Below are positions 1-8,396 of a stretch of 64,000 nucleotides of DNA, piece by piece. The position numbers and the translations under genes are program-made. The notes under the pieces were generated by a model. The model did not search any database. It was not told where the DNA came from and saw only the letters and a program-made list of their open reading frames with translations. Source of the DNA: Streptomyces sp. WM4235 (lineage in GTDB: Bacteria; Actinomycetota; Actinomycetes; Streptomycetales; Streptomycetaceae); the NCBI RefSeq assembly GCF_001279725.1, contig NZ_LGDE01000337.1:62001-126000 (forward strand), written 5' to 3'. How positions within the stretch are numbered: position 1 is the first letter of the stretch; every line of letters starts with the position of its first letter.

Positions 1-2
1 GG

Positions 3-2951
3 CTGCGGATCACCCTGCACCCGGGCGAGGGCGGGCCCGCGGTGCTCGCCGTCGCCAACACCGGTGCCCCGCTGGACGCCACGGGCGTGGAGTCGCTGAG
101 CACGCTGCGCGCCTCCGCGAAGCGGGAACCCGCCGGTGCCGGCGGGGACGCGGCGAACGGTGCGGCCGGCTCGGCGGAGACCGTGGGTCGCTTCGGCGTC
201 GGCTTCGCCGCCGTCCTGGCGGTCTCCGACGAACCGGCGGTGCTCGGCCGGCACGGCGGTGTCCGCTGGTCCCTGGCCGAGGCCCGCGAACTGGCCCGGG
301 ACGCCGCCAACGGCAGCCCCGGACTCGGCGACGAGCTGCGTCGCCGCGACGGCCACGTACCGCTGCTGCGCCTGCCGTTGCCCGCCGAGGGCACCGCCCC
401 CGAGGGGTACGACACCGTCGTGGTGCTGCCGCTGCGCGACGGCGCCGCCGAGGAGCTGGTGGAACGGCTGCTGGCCGGCATCGACGACGCCCTGCTGCTG
501 ACCCTCCCCGGGCTGCGCGAGGTCGTCGTGGAGACCCCCGCCGGCGGACACCGCGTGCTGTACCGGCGCGCCGAGGGCCCGTACACCGTCATCGAGGACT
601 CCGCCTCCGGCACCCACCGCTGGCGCACCGTGCGCCACCACGGCCCCATCGCCAAGGAGTTGCTCGCCGACCGGCCCGTCGAGGAACGACTGCGCCCCAC
701 CTGGACGATCACCTGGGCGGCGCCCGTGGACGCCGACGGGGCGCCCGTGCACCCGCTCACCGCGCCGGTGGTGCACGCGCCGACCCCGACCGACGAGCCG
801 CTGGGCATCCCCGCCCTGCTGATCGCCTCGCTGCCGTTGGACACCAGCCGCCGGCATCCCGCGCCGGGGCCGCTGACCGACTTCCTCGTGCAGCGGGCCG
901 CCGACGCGTACGCCGAACTCCTCGGCTCCTGGGACCCGGTGAGCACCGGCCTCGTGGACCTGGTGCCCGGCCCGCTCGGCAAGGGCCCGCTGGACGGGGA
1001 CCTGCGCGCGGCCGTGATCGAGCGGCTGCCCCGTACGGCGTTCCTCGCGCCGGCCGCCCCCGCCGAGACCCCCTCCCCCGAGACGGCCGAGGAACGCCAC
1101 GCCCTGCGGCCCTTCGAGGCCGAGGTGGTGGAGGGCGCCGGTTCCGACACCGTGAACGTCCTCGCCGAGGTGCTGCCGACGCTACTGCCCGCCGGGCTGG
1201 AACGCCGCGCCGAACTGCGCACCCTGGGCGTCGGCCGGCTTCCGCTGGGCGACGCCATCGAGCGGATCGCGGGCATCGAGCGGACCCCCGAGTGGTGGTA
1301 CCGGCTGTACGACAGCCTCGCCGGCGTGGACCCCGACCGGTTGTCGGGGCTGCCCGTGCCGCTGGCCGACGGACGCACCGCCATCGGCCCCCGGCACATC
1401 CTGCTGCCCGGCGCCGACACCCCGCCGAGCCTGGCCCGGCTCGGCCTGAAGGTGGCCCACGCGGAGGCGGCGCACCCGCTGCTGGAGAAGCTGGGCGCGC
1501 TCCCGGCGACCCCGCGCTCCGTGCTGACCACCCCGCAGGTCCGGGCGGCCGTGGCCGCCTCCATGGACGCCGGCGAGATCTGGGACGAGGACGGCGTCGA
1601 CTCCGACGAACTCGTCGAGATCGTCCTGACCCTGGTCCGCGACGCCGACCTGGCGCCCGGCGACGAACCCTGGCTGGGCGCGCTGGCGCTCCCCGACGAG
1701 GACGGGGAACTCACCCCGGCGGGCGAACTCCTGCTGCCCGGCTCGCCGTTGGCCTCGGTCATCCGTGAGGACGAGGTGCCCTGCCTGGACGCCGAGCTGG
1801 CCGAACGCTGGGACGCCGACACCCTGACCGCCGTCGGGGTGCTGGCCACGTTCCAGCTGGTGCGCGCCACCGACGTGGTCCTGGACCCCGACGAACTGGA
1901 GCCCCGCGACGGGGACTTCGCCGAACCGGACGACGCGGGCCTGCTCGACGCGGTGGACGTGTGGTGCGAGGACCTGCTGGACCAGCTGCCGGACACCCCG
2001 CTGCCGCCGGTCGCCACCGAGCTGATCGCCGTACGGGACCTCGACCTGGTCGACGACGACTGCTGGCCGCAGGCGCTGGCCATGCTCGCCCAGCCCCCGC
2101 TGCGCGACGCCCTCACCCAGCCCGTGCGGGTGCTGCTGCCGGACGGCACCACCCGCTCCGTGCGCTCGTACACCGCCTGGTGGCTGCGCGACCACCCGGT
2201 GCTCGACGGCCGCCGCCCGGCGGGACTGCGCGCGGCCGGCGGCGACCCGCTGCTCGCGGGCCTGTACACCTCGGCGGACGCGACCGGGTTCGAGGACGAG
2301 CAGGTGCTGCGCGCCCTCGGCGTACGCACCACCGTGGCGGCCCTGCTCGACGAGCCCGGCGGCGCGGCCGAACTCCTGGGCCGGCTCGCCGACCCGGACC
2401 GCGAGGTCTCCGACCGGCAACTGCACGCCCTGTACGGGGCGCTGGCCGATCTGGACCCCGAGCAGGTCACCCTCCCCAACGACCTGCGGGTGGTGGTGGA
2501 CGGCGAGGTCCGCGTGGTGGACGCGGCCGACGCGGTGATCGCGGACGCCCCCGACCTGCTGCCGCTGACGGCCGGGCTGCCGCTGCTGCCGGTCGCCCCG
2601 GTGCGCGCCGCCGACCTGGCGGAGCTGCTCCAGGTACGCCGACTGTCGGACACCGTGCCGGCCGAGGTCAGCACGCCGGGCGAGGAGCACGAGGTCCCGG
2701 AGTCGGTGCTCCAGCTGCTGGGTCCGGCCACCCCGCTCAGTTACGTCGAGCACGAGGAACTCGTGGCGGGCGGCACCGAGCTCGACTGGCGCCGCACCCC
2801 GGACGGCACCCTGCACGCCTCGACCCTGGAGGGCGTGGCGGCGGGCCTGGCCTGGGCGGCGGGCCAGTGGCCGCGTCGTTTCGAGGTCGCGGCCCTGCTG
2901 GAGGATCCGTCGCGGACGGCGGAACTGGCCCGCGACCGCTGGTTCGACTGA
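3..2951 (+). CDS. Sacsin-type HSP90-like ATPase domain protein (5' end outside window)
   Basis: The reading frame is already open at the left edge (frame from base 3), so the gene starts upstream; the GTG at 42 is internal. About 982 residues are visible. Near the N-terminus are pieces of a GHKL/HSP90-like ATP site: an NTGAPL segment and, about 45 residues on, the glycine-rich GRFGVGFAA lid. This matches the 'sacsin N-terminal ATPase-like' proteins common in Streptomyces. The rest is a long acidic, Leu/Ala/Asp-rich region with no catalytic motif I recognise and no membrane segments, so it is probably cytosolic. Its client or role is unknown. It converges on the cation pump downstream. Family call fairly sure, function open. 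Confidence 0.8.
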   Translation: MRITLHPGEGGPAVLAVANTGAPLDATGVESLSTLRASAKREPAGAGGDAANGAAGSAETVGRFGVGFAAVLAVSDEPAVLGRHGGVRWSLAEARELARDAANGSPGLGDELRRRDGHVPLLRLPLPAEGTAPEGYDTVVVLPLRDGAAEELVERLLAGIDDALLLTLPGLREVVVETPAGGHRVLYRRAEGPYTVIEDSASGTHRWRTVRHHGPIAKELLADRPVEERLRPTWTITWAAPVDADGAPVHPLTAPVVHAPTPTDEPLGIPALLIASLPLDTSRRHPAPGPLTDFLVQRAADAYAELLGSWDPVSTGLVDLVPGPLGKGPLDGDLRAAVIERLPRTAFLAPAAPAETPSPETAEERHALRPFEAEVVEGAGSDTVNVLAEVLPTLLPAGLERRAELRTLGVGRLPLGDAIERIAGIERTPEWWYRLYDSLAGVDPDRLSGLPVPLADGRTAIGPRHILLPGADTPPSLARLGLKVAHAEAAHPLLEKLGALPATPRSVLTTPQVRAAVAASMDAGEIWDEDGVDSDELVEIVLTLVRDADLAPGDEPWLGALALPDEDGELTPAGELLLPGSPLASVIREDEVPCLDAELAERWDADTLTAVGVLATFQLVRATDVVLDPDELEPRDGDFAEPDDAGLLDAVDVWCEDLLDQLPDTPLPPVATELIAVRDLDLVDDDCWPQALAMLAQPPLRDALTQPVRVLLPDGTTRSVRSYTAWWLRDHPVLDGRRPAGLRAAGGDPLLAGLYTSADATGFEDEQVLRALGVRTTVAALLDEPGGAAELLGRLADPDREVSDRQLHALYGALADLDPEQVTLPNDLRVVVDGEVRVVDAADAVIADAPDLLPLTAGLPLLPVAPVRAADLAELLQVRRLSDTVPAEVSTPGEEHEVPESVLQLLGPATPLSYVEHEELVAGGTELDWRRTPDGTLHASTLEGVAAGLAWAAGQWPRRFEVAALLEDPSRTAELARDRWFD

Positions 2952-2986
2952 CGCGCGGGTCCGCCTCGACGGACTCCGCCCGCCCC

Positions 2987-3058
2987 CTGCGGGTGGGGCG
3001 GGCCCTGCGGGTGGGGCGGGCCGTTCGGGTGGGGCGGGCCGTTCGGGTGGGTCAGGCC
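2987..3058. repeat. Four 18-bp tandem repeats at the end of the P-type ATPase gene
   Basis: Four head-to-tail copies begin at 2987, 3005, 3023 and 3041. Each carries the core gggtggggcgggcc; the first two begin ctgc and the last two gttc. The last copy (3041-3058) is degenerate and contains the stop codon of the minus-strand ATPase gene (3052-3054). The unit is a multiple of three. No hairpin is obvious. Confidence 0.85.
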
Positions 3059-5550
3059 GGGAACTTCCGGTCGACCCACCTGAAGGTGAACTCGATCAGG
3101 GCCGCCGCGATCACGGCGATGCCGACGGCCGTCCACGGCATCGCGGCGCCGACCAGCTTCAGTTCGAAGAACTCCTGGAGCCAGGGCACGACGAGGACGA
3201 TCAGGAACGCCGCGCCCATCGCGCCGACCAGGGCGACCCGCCACCAGGTGTAGGGGCGGGCGATGATCGCCAGGACCCACATGGAGGTCAGGAACAGCGC
3301 CAGCGTCGCCGCGCTGGTCTCGGCCTCCAGGGCGTTGGGGCCGCTGTAGTGGTGGCGGGCGATGAGGTACGTCACGAAGGTGGCGATGGCGGCGATCACG
3401 CCGCCGGGGATCGCGTAGCGCATCACCCGTTTCACGAAGTGCGGCTTCGCGCGTTCCTTGTTCGGTGCCAGGGCCAGGAAGAAGGCCGGGATGCCGATGG
3501 TGAGGGTGGAGAGCAGCGTCAGGTGGCGCGGCAGGAACGGGTACTCGACCTGCGAGCAGACCACGAGGACGGCCAGCAGCACCGAGTAGACCGTCTTCGT
3601 GAGGAAGAGCGTCGCGACCCGGGTGATGTTGCCGATGACCCGGCGGCCCTCCGCGACCACCGAGGGCAGGGTGGAGAAGCTGTTGTTGAGGAGCACGATC
3701 TGGGCCACGGCCCGGGTCGCCTCGGAGCCGGAGCCCATGCTCACGCCGATGTCGGCGTCCTTGAGGGCGAGCACGTCGTTGACGCCGTCGCCGGTCATCG
3801 CGACCGTGTGGCCCTTGGACTGGAGGGCGGCGACCATGTCCCGCTTCTGCTGCGGGGTGACCCGCCCGAACACGGCGTTCTCGTCGAGGACCCGGGCCAT
3901 CTCCACCTGGTCGGTCGGCAGCTTGCGGGCGTCGACCGTGTTCTGCGCGCCCGGCAGGCCGAGCTTGCCGGCGACCGCGCCGACGGAGACCGCGTTGTCA
4001 CCGGAGATGACCTTGGTCTTGACGTCCTGGTCCTCGAAGTAGCGCAGGGTGTCGGCGGCGTCGGGGCGCAGCCGCTGTTCCAGGACGACCAGGGCGGTGG
4101 GCTTGACCCCGACGGCCACGGCCGGGTCGTCGAGTTCGCGTCCGGAGCGGGCCAGCAGGAGGACGCGCAGCCCCTCCTCGTTGAGGGCGTTGATCTCGTC
4201 GAGGGCCGGGTCCCCGGCCGGGAGGAGCACGTCGGGGGCGCCGAGCAGCCAGGTGGTGTTCTCGCCGTCGCCCTCGCTGAAGCCGGCGCCGCTGTACTTG
4301 CGGGCCGAGGAGAAGGGCAGCGACTCCGTGCACCGCCAGTCGGCGCTGTCGGGGTAGGCGTCGATGATGGCCTGGAGGCTGGCGTTGGGGCGGGGGTCGG
4401 ACTCGCCGAGCGCGCCCAGGACCTTCTGCACGTAGGCCGGGTCCGCGCCGCCGAGGGGGCGCAGCTCGGTGACGTCCATGCCGCCCTCGGTGAGGGTGCC
4501 GGTCTTGTCGAGGCAGACCACGTCGACGCGGGCGAGGCCCTCGATGGCGGGGAGTTCCTGGACGAGGCACTGCTTGCGGCCGAGCCGGATGACGCCGATG
4601 GCGAAGGCGACCGAGGTCAGCAGGACGAGGCCCTCGGGGATCATCGGGACGATGCCGCCGACGGTGCGGGCGATGGCGTCCTTGAGGTTGTTGTCCTTGA
4701 CGACGAGCTGGCTGATGATCAGGCCGATCGAGGTCGGGATCATCATCCAGGTGACGTACTTGAGGATGGTGGAGATGCCGGAGCGCAGCTCGGAGTGGAC
4801 GAGCGTGAAGCGGGAGGCCTCTTCGGCCAGCTGGGCGGCGTAGGCCTCGCGGCCGACCTTGGTGGCGGTGAAGGCGCCGCCGCCGGCGACCACGAAGGAG
4901 CCGGACATGACGGGGTCGCCGGGCTTCTTCAGCACCGGGTCGGCCTCGCCGGTGAGGAGGGATTCGTCGATCTCCAGTCCGTCGGCCTCGCCGACGATCC
5001 CGTCGACGACGACCTTGTCGCCGGGTCCGAGCTCGATGACGTCGTCGAGGACGATCTCGGAGGTGGAGATCTCGCCGGTGGCGCCGTCGCGGCGGACGCT
5101 CGGTTTGGCCTCGCCGATGACGGCGAGTCCGTCGAGGGTCTTCTTGGCGCGCAGTTCCTGGATGATGCCGATGCCGGTGTTCGCGATGATCACGAAGCCG
5201 AACAGGCTGTCCTGGATCGGGGCGACGATCAGCATGATCACCCAGAGCACGCCGATGATGGCGTTGAAGCGGGTGAAGACGTTCGCGCGGACGATCTCGG
5301 AGGTGGACCGCGAGGACCGCACGGGGACGTCGTTGACTTCTCCGCGCGCGACGCGTTCGGCGACCTCGGCGGTGCTCAGTCCGCCCGGCTTGAAGCGGGG
5401 AGCGGGCGGCTTGATCGGGTGGACCGGGTCCAGTTCGGACCCCGCGTCGATGGCCGTGCCGACCGGGGCGCGGCCGGCGGCGCCGGCACCCGCGCCGCCC
5501 CTGCCGGTCGGCCGCGGTCCCTCGGATTCGGTCTCTGCCCGCTGCGTCAT
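3052..5550 (-). CDS. P-type cation-translocating ATPase (HAD-IC family)
   Basis: Membrane pump of 832 residues that uses an aspartyl-phosphate intermediate. The DKTGT phosphorylation motif has its Asp at about residue 348; the TGES-type actuator motif appears as LLTGEAD near 200; the hinge TGDGVND lies near 584. The transmembrane helix before the phosphorylation domain carries IPEGL, as in cation pumps of the Ca/Mg-like group, rather than the CPC or SPC of heavy-metal pumps. There is no N-terminal metal-binding domain, only a Gly/Ala/Pro-rich tail of about 50 residues. A C-terminal membrane block ends the protein. The ion cannot be read from sequence. ATG start at 5550. Confidence 0.93.
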   Translation of the reverse strand: MTQRAETESEGPRPTGRGGAGAGAAGRAPVGTAIDAGSELDPVHPIKPPAPRFKPGGLSTAEVAERVARGEVNDVPVRSSRSTSEIVRANVFTRFNAIIGVLWVIMLIVAPIQDSLFGFVIIANTGIGIIQELRAKKTLDGLAVIGEAKPSVRRDGATGEISTSEIVLDDVIELGPGDKVVVDGIVGEADGLEIDESLLTGEADPVLKKPGDPVMSGSFVVAGGGAFTATKVGREAYAAQLAEEASRFTLVHSELRSGISTILKYVTWMMIPTSIGLIISQLVVKDNNLKDAIARTVGGIVPMIPEGLVLLTSVAFAIGVIRLGRKQCLVQELPAIEGLARVDVVCLDKTGTLTEGGMDVTELRPLGGADPAYVQKVLGALGESDPRPNASLQAIIDAYPDSADWRCTESLPFSSARKYSGAGFSEGDGENTTWLLGAPDVLLPAGDPALDEINALNEEGLRVLLLARSGRELDDPAVAVGVKPTALVVLEQRLRPDAADTLRYFEDQDVKTKVISGDNAVSVGAVAGKLGLPGAQNTVDARKLPTDQVEMARVLDENAVFGRVTPQQKRDMVAALQSKGHTVAMTGDGVNDVLALKDADIGVSMGSGSEATRAVAQIVLLNNSFSTLPSVVAEGRRVIGNITRVATLFLTKTVYSVLLAVLVVCSQVEYPFLPRHLTLLSTLTIGIPAFFLALAPNKERAKPHFVKRVMRYAIPGGVIAAIATFVTYLIARHHYSGPNALEAETSAATLALFLTSMWVLAIIARPYTWWRVALVGAMGAAFLIVLVVPWLQEFFELKLVGAAMPWTAVGIAVIAAALIEFTFRWVDRKFPA

Positions 5551-5641
5551 GCTTTCGACGGTAAAGGGCCTTCGAACGCTTCACCCGCCGAGCAGGACGA
5601 AGATCCGACTTCGGGATGACCCGAATCCTCCCTCGGGACTC

Positions 5642-5660
5642 CCCTCGCCCTCGGCGAGGG
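5642..5660 (-). terminator. Hairpin after the DUF2530 gene
   Basis: Perfect 8-bp inverted repeat ccctcgcc/ggcgaggg with a 3-nt loop, 29 nt past the stop of the minus-strand DUF2530 gene. It has no U-tract, as is usual in this genome. Probable terminator. Confidence 0.5.
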
Positions 5661-5688
5661 CGACGAAGGGGGACTGGACCCCGGGGAC

Positions 5689-5979
5689 CTACCGTGCTCC
5701 GGCCGCGCCCGTCCCGCCGGCTTCCGCGGCCTGCTGTTCCTTGTGGCGCTTGATCGCCGCCTCGCGACCTCGGGCGTACCAGATGCCGAACAGGCCGAGG
5801 GCCGCGCCGGCGAGCGGGGTCCAGACCCACCACAACATGCCCCGGTCGGCGAACCACCCGTAGAAGGGGAGCTGAACGAGGAAGAGGACGAACCAGATGA
5901 TCGTGCCGCCGACGACGGTCGCGACGACGGGGCCCTCCAGGGGCTCGGGGGCCTCGTGCTGTGCGGTCCATTTCGCCAT
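5689..5979 (-). CDS. DUF2530 small membrane protein
   Basis: A 96-residue protein with two hydrophobic segments (about residues 20-40 and 48-66, the second containing GMLWWVWTPLAG) and a basic C-terminus. This matches DUF2530, an uncharacterised actinobacterial family usually found beside an NCS2 purine permease, as here. Start chosen at the ATG (MAKWT...) because a TAGACT box lies 13 nt upstream (5992-5987, minus strand) with no Shine-Dalgarno sequence, so the transcript is probably leaderless. A longer upstream frame lacks support. Divergent from the permease gene. Function unknown. Confidence 0.85.
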   Translation of the reverse strand: MAKWTAQHEAPEPLEGPVVATVVGGTIIWFVLFLVQLPFYGWFADRGMLWWVWTPLAGAALGLFGIWYARGREAAIKRHKEQQAAEAGGTGAAGAR

Positions 5980-6116
5980 GTGTCCAAGTCTAGGCGGCGC
6001 GAATCGCGGTCTACGCGCGGAGATGGACGCTCCGTCGCTCATGTGTTCATACTGAAACGGTTTGCCTGCGACCGGATTTACTCGTACGAACCACCAAATG
6101 ACCCCTTGAGGACCGC

Positions 6117-7544
6117 ATGAGCACCTCGGCACCCGCCGCGGCCCCCACCAACGCCCTGGATCGCCACTTCAAGATCTCGGAGCGTGGTTCGACCGTCGCC
6201 CGCGAGGTCCGGGGCGGCCTGGCGACCTTCTTCGCGATGGCCTACATCATCGTGCTCAACCCGATCATCCTGGGCAGCGCGAAGGACATGTACGGCCACC
6301 AGCTCGACGGCGGCCAGCTCGTCACCGCCACGGTCCTGACGGCCGCGTTCTCCACCCTGCTCATGGGGGTCATCGGCAACGTCCCCATCGCGCTCGCGGC
6401 CGGCCTCGGCGTCAACACCGTCGTGGCCCTCCAGCTCGCCCCCCGGATGAGCTGGCCCGACGCCATGGGCATGGTGGTGCTGGCCGGCTTCGTCGTGATG
6501 CTGCTGGTCGCGACCGGCCTGCGCGAGCGGGTCATGAACGCCGTCCCGCTGGGCCTGCGCAAGGGCATCGCGATCGGCATCGGCCTGTTCATCATGCTGA
6601 TCGGCCTGGTCGACTCGGGCTTCGTCACCCGCATCCCGGACGCCGCGCACACCACGGTCCCGCTCCAGCTCGGCGGCAACGGCCACCTGGACGGCTGGCC
6701 CGTACTGATCTTCGTGCTCGGCGTGCTGCTCACGCTCACCCTGCTGATCCGCAAGACCCCCGGCGCGATCCTGATCTCCATCGTCGTCATGACCGTGATC
6801 GCGGTCGTCGTGCAGTTGGTCGCCGACCTGCCGGGCCTCGCCTGGGGTCTGACCGTGCCGGAGTGGCCCGGCAACCCGGTGGCCGCGCCCGACTTCGGGC
6901 TCGTGGGTCAGGTCAGCCTCTTCGGCGGCTTCGAGAAGGTCGGGATGCTCACCGGCGTCCTGTTCGTCTTCACCGTGCTGCTGTCCTGCTTCTTCGACGC
7001 CATGGGCACCATCCTGGGCGTCGGCGACGAGGCCAAGCTGACGCGGCCGGACGGCACCTTCCCCGGCATCAACCGGGTGCTGCTGATCGACGGGCTGGCC
7101 GTCGCCTCGGGCGGCGCGACCTCCTCCTCCGCCACCACCTGCTTCGTGGAGTCCACGGCCGGCGTCGGCGAGGGCGCCCGCACGGGCCTGGCGAACGTCG
7201 TGACGGGCGGCCTCTTCGCCGTGTCGCTGTTCCTCACGCCGCTGGCGACCATGGTGCCGTCCCAGGCGGCGACCCCCGCGCTGATCGCGGTGGGCTTCCT
7301 GATCCTGGCCGGATCGATCAGGGACATCGACTGGAACGACTTCACCATCGCCGTCCCGGCCTTCCTGGCCATGGTGATGATGCCCTTCACCTACTCGATC
7401 ACGAACGGCATCGGCATCGGCTTCATCAGCTTCTGCGTCCTGCGCCTGACGACCGGCCGGGCCCGCGAGGTCCCGCCCGCCATGTACGTCGTCGCGGCGG
7501 TGTTCGTCTTCTACTACGCGATGCCCGCGCTCGGCCTGACGTAG
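6117..7544 (+). CDS. NCS2 family purine (hypoxanthine/guanine/adenine-type) permease
   Basis: A 475-residue membrane transporter with 12 or more hydrophobic segments. It is of the AzgA/PbuG type: early motif GGLATFFAMAYIIVLNP, then FFDAMGTILGVGDEA and SSSATTCFVESTAGVGEGARTG, which line the substrate site in this branch. It should import purine bases by proton symport for salvage. Start ATG is preceded by ttgagga. It is divergent from DUF2530. Exact base preference is not readable. Confidence 0.93.
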   Translation: MSTSAPAAAPTNALDRHFKISERGSTVAREVRGGLATFFAMAYIIVLNPIILGSAKDMYGHQLDGGQLVTATVLTAAFSTLLMGVIGNVPIALAAGLGVNTVVALQLAPRMSWPDAMGMVVLAGFVVMLLVATGLRERVMNAVPLGLRKGIAIGIGLFIMLIGLVDSGFVTRIPDAAHTTVPLQLGGNGHLDGWPVLIFVLGVLLTLTLLIRKTPGAILISIVVMTVIAVVVQLVADLPGLAWGLTVPEWPGNPVAAPDFGLVGQVSLFGGFEKVGMLTGVLFVFTVLLSCFFDAMGTILGVGDEAKLTRPDGTFPGINRVLLIDGLAVASGGATSSSATTCFVESTAGVGEGARTGLANVVTGGLFAVSLFLTPLATMVPSQAATPALIAVGFLILAGSIRDIDWNDFTIAVPAFLAMVMMPFTYSITNGIGIGFISFCVLRLTTGRAREVPPAMYVVAAVFVFYYAMPALGLT

Positions 7545-7596
7545 CCCGAACGGACCAACCGGCCCGGACATCCTCACGGAGCTCACGGGGGCACCC

Positions 7597-7779
7597 TCAG
7601 GTGAGCCCGTAGAACTTCTCCGTCTCGTCGACGGCCGTCTTGAACCGCTCGTCGAAATCATCGCGAATGAGCGTCCGGACCACATAGTCCTGGACGCTCA
7701 TTCCGCGTTTGGCCGCATGAGTCCGGAGGCGTTCGAGCAGCTCCCCGTCTATGCGCATGCTCAGCACATGTGTCCCCAT
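7597..7779 (-). CDS. Ribbon-helix-helix (CopG/Arc-like) small DNA-binding protein
   Basis: A 60-residue protein. The N-terminus THVLSMRIDGELLERLRTHA fits the beta-strand/helix of a ribbon-helix-helix domain, and GMSVQDYVVRTL the second helix. The C-terminal tail DERFKTAVDETEKFYGLT resembles the partner-binding tail of antitoxins, but no toxin gene is adjacent. Start at ATG 7779; an upstream extension to 7836 is possible but reads as non-family sequence. It may be a stand-alone regulator. Confidence 0.75.
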   Translation of the reverse strand: MGTHVLSMRIDGELLERLRTHAAKRGMSVQDYVVRTLIRDDFDERFKTAVDETEKFYGLT

Positions 7780-7897
7780 GCCGAAAGAGTCGGGGCACGA
7801 GCCGTGAACGCGGGTCGCTTTTCGGAACCAACTCACCCGTACGAGTGACAGTGACGCAACCCGCGCATGGTGTGAGGTGTGACGCCTGAAACCGGGT

Positions 7898-7933
7898 GTT
7901 CCTTAGGAAGAGTAATGAGTTATTCTAAGGAAC
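7898..7933. promoter_or_regulatory. Palindromic operator over the marR start
   Basis: A perfect 9-bp inverted repeat GTTCCTTAG (7898-7906) / CTAAGGAAC (7925-7933) with an 18-nt AT-rich spacer. Each arm is itself part of a smaller near-palindrome (TTCCTTAGGAA and TTCTAAGGAA). The right arm ends directly before the marR ATG and supplies its aagga ribosome-binding sequence, so bound protein would block both transcription and translation. Autoregulation by the MarR protein is inferred. Confidence 0.75.
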
Positions 7934-8371
7934 ATGCCCGACCTTTCCCACGGTGACGACGCCGCCGCCGTGAACGATCTCCGCTCCGCCGTCATGCGGC
8001 TGGGCCGCCGACTCAAGCACCAGCGGGTCGACGAGTCACTGAGCCCGACCGAGATGTCGGTGCTCGGCACACTCGCCCGCTGCGGCCAGGCCACCCCCGG
8101 TGAACTGGCCCGGCGCGAGCACGTCCAGCCGCCGTCGATGACCCGCATCGTCGCGTTGCTGGAAGCCAAGGGACTGGTCAGGCTGGAGCCGCACCCCGAC
8201 GACCGCCGCCAGAAGGTGGTCAGCCAGACCGAGGAGGCCGAAGCGATGCTCGAAGAGAGCCGTCGCAAGCGCAACGCCTTCCTGGCCGGGCTCGCGGCCG
8301 AGCTGACCGAGGACGAATGGGCCAAGCTCCGCGAGGCCGCGCCCGTCCTGGAGAAGCTCGCGCACCTGTAA
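7934..8371 (+). CDS. MarR family transcriptional regulator
   Basis: A 145-residue winged-helix protein. The DNA-binding core (about residues 36-100) includes LSPTEMSVLGTLARCG, the recognition-helix region QPPSMTRIVALLEAKGLV and the wing RLEPHPDDRRQKVVSQT. Flanking helices form the dimer interface. It lies 25 nt upstream of an MFS exporter and should be co-transcribed, the usual MarR-efflux arrangement. The operator palindrome at its start suggests autorepression relieved by a small ligand, probably an exporter substrate. Confidence 0.93.
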   Translation: MPDLSHGDDAAAVNDLRSAVMRLGRRLKHQRVDESLSPTEMSVLGTLARCGQATPGELARREHVQPPSMTRIVALLEAKGLVRLEPHPDDRRQKVVSQTEEAEAMLEESRRKRNAFLAGLAAELTEDEWAKLREAAPVLEKLAHL

Positions 8372-8396
8372 CCGCACACGCCAGGAGGCGACACTT

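Noticed and set aside
1182..2816. Long open frame antisense to the sacsin-type gene
   Set aside because: Arg/Gln/Val-rich shadow frame caused by third-position GC bias; no family match and no ribosome-binding site.
7597..7836. Longer start for the ribbon-helix-helix gene
   Set aside because: The extra 19 residues are Cys/Arg-rich and unlike the family; ATG 7779 starts directly before the conserved strand.
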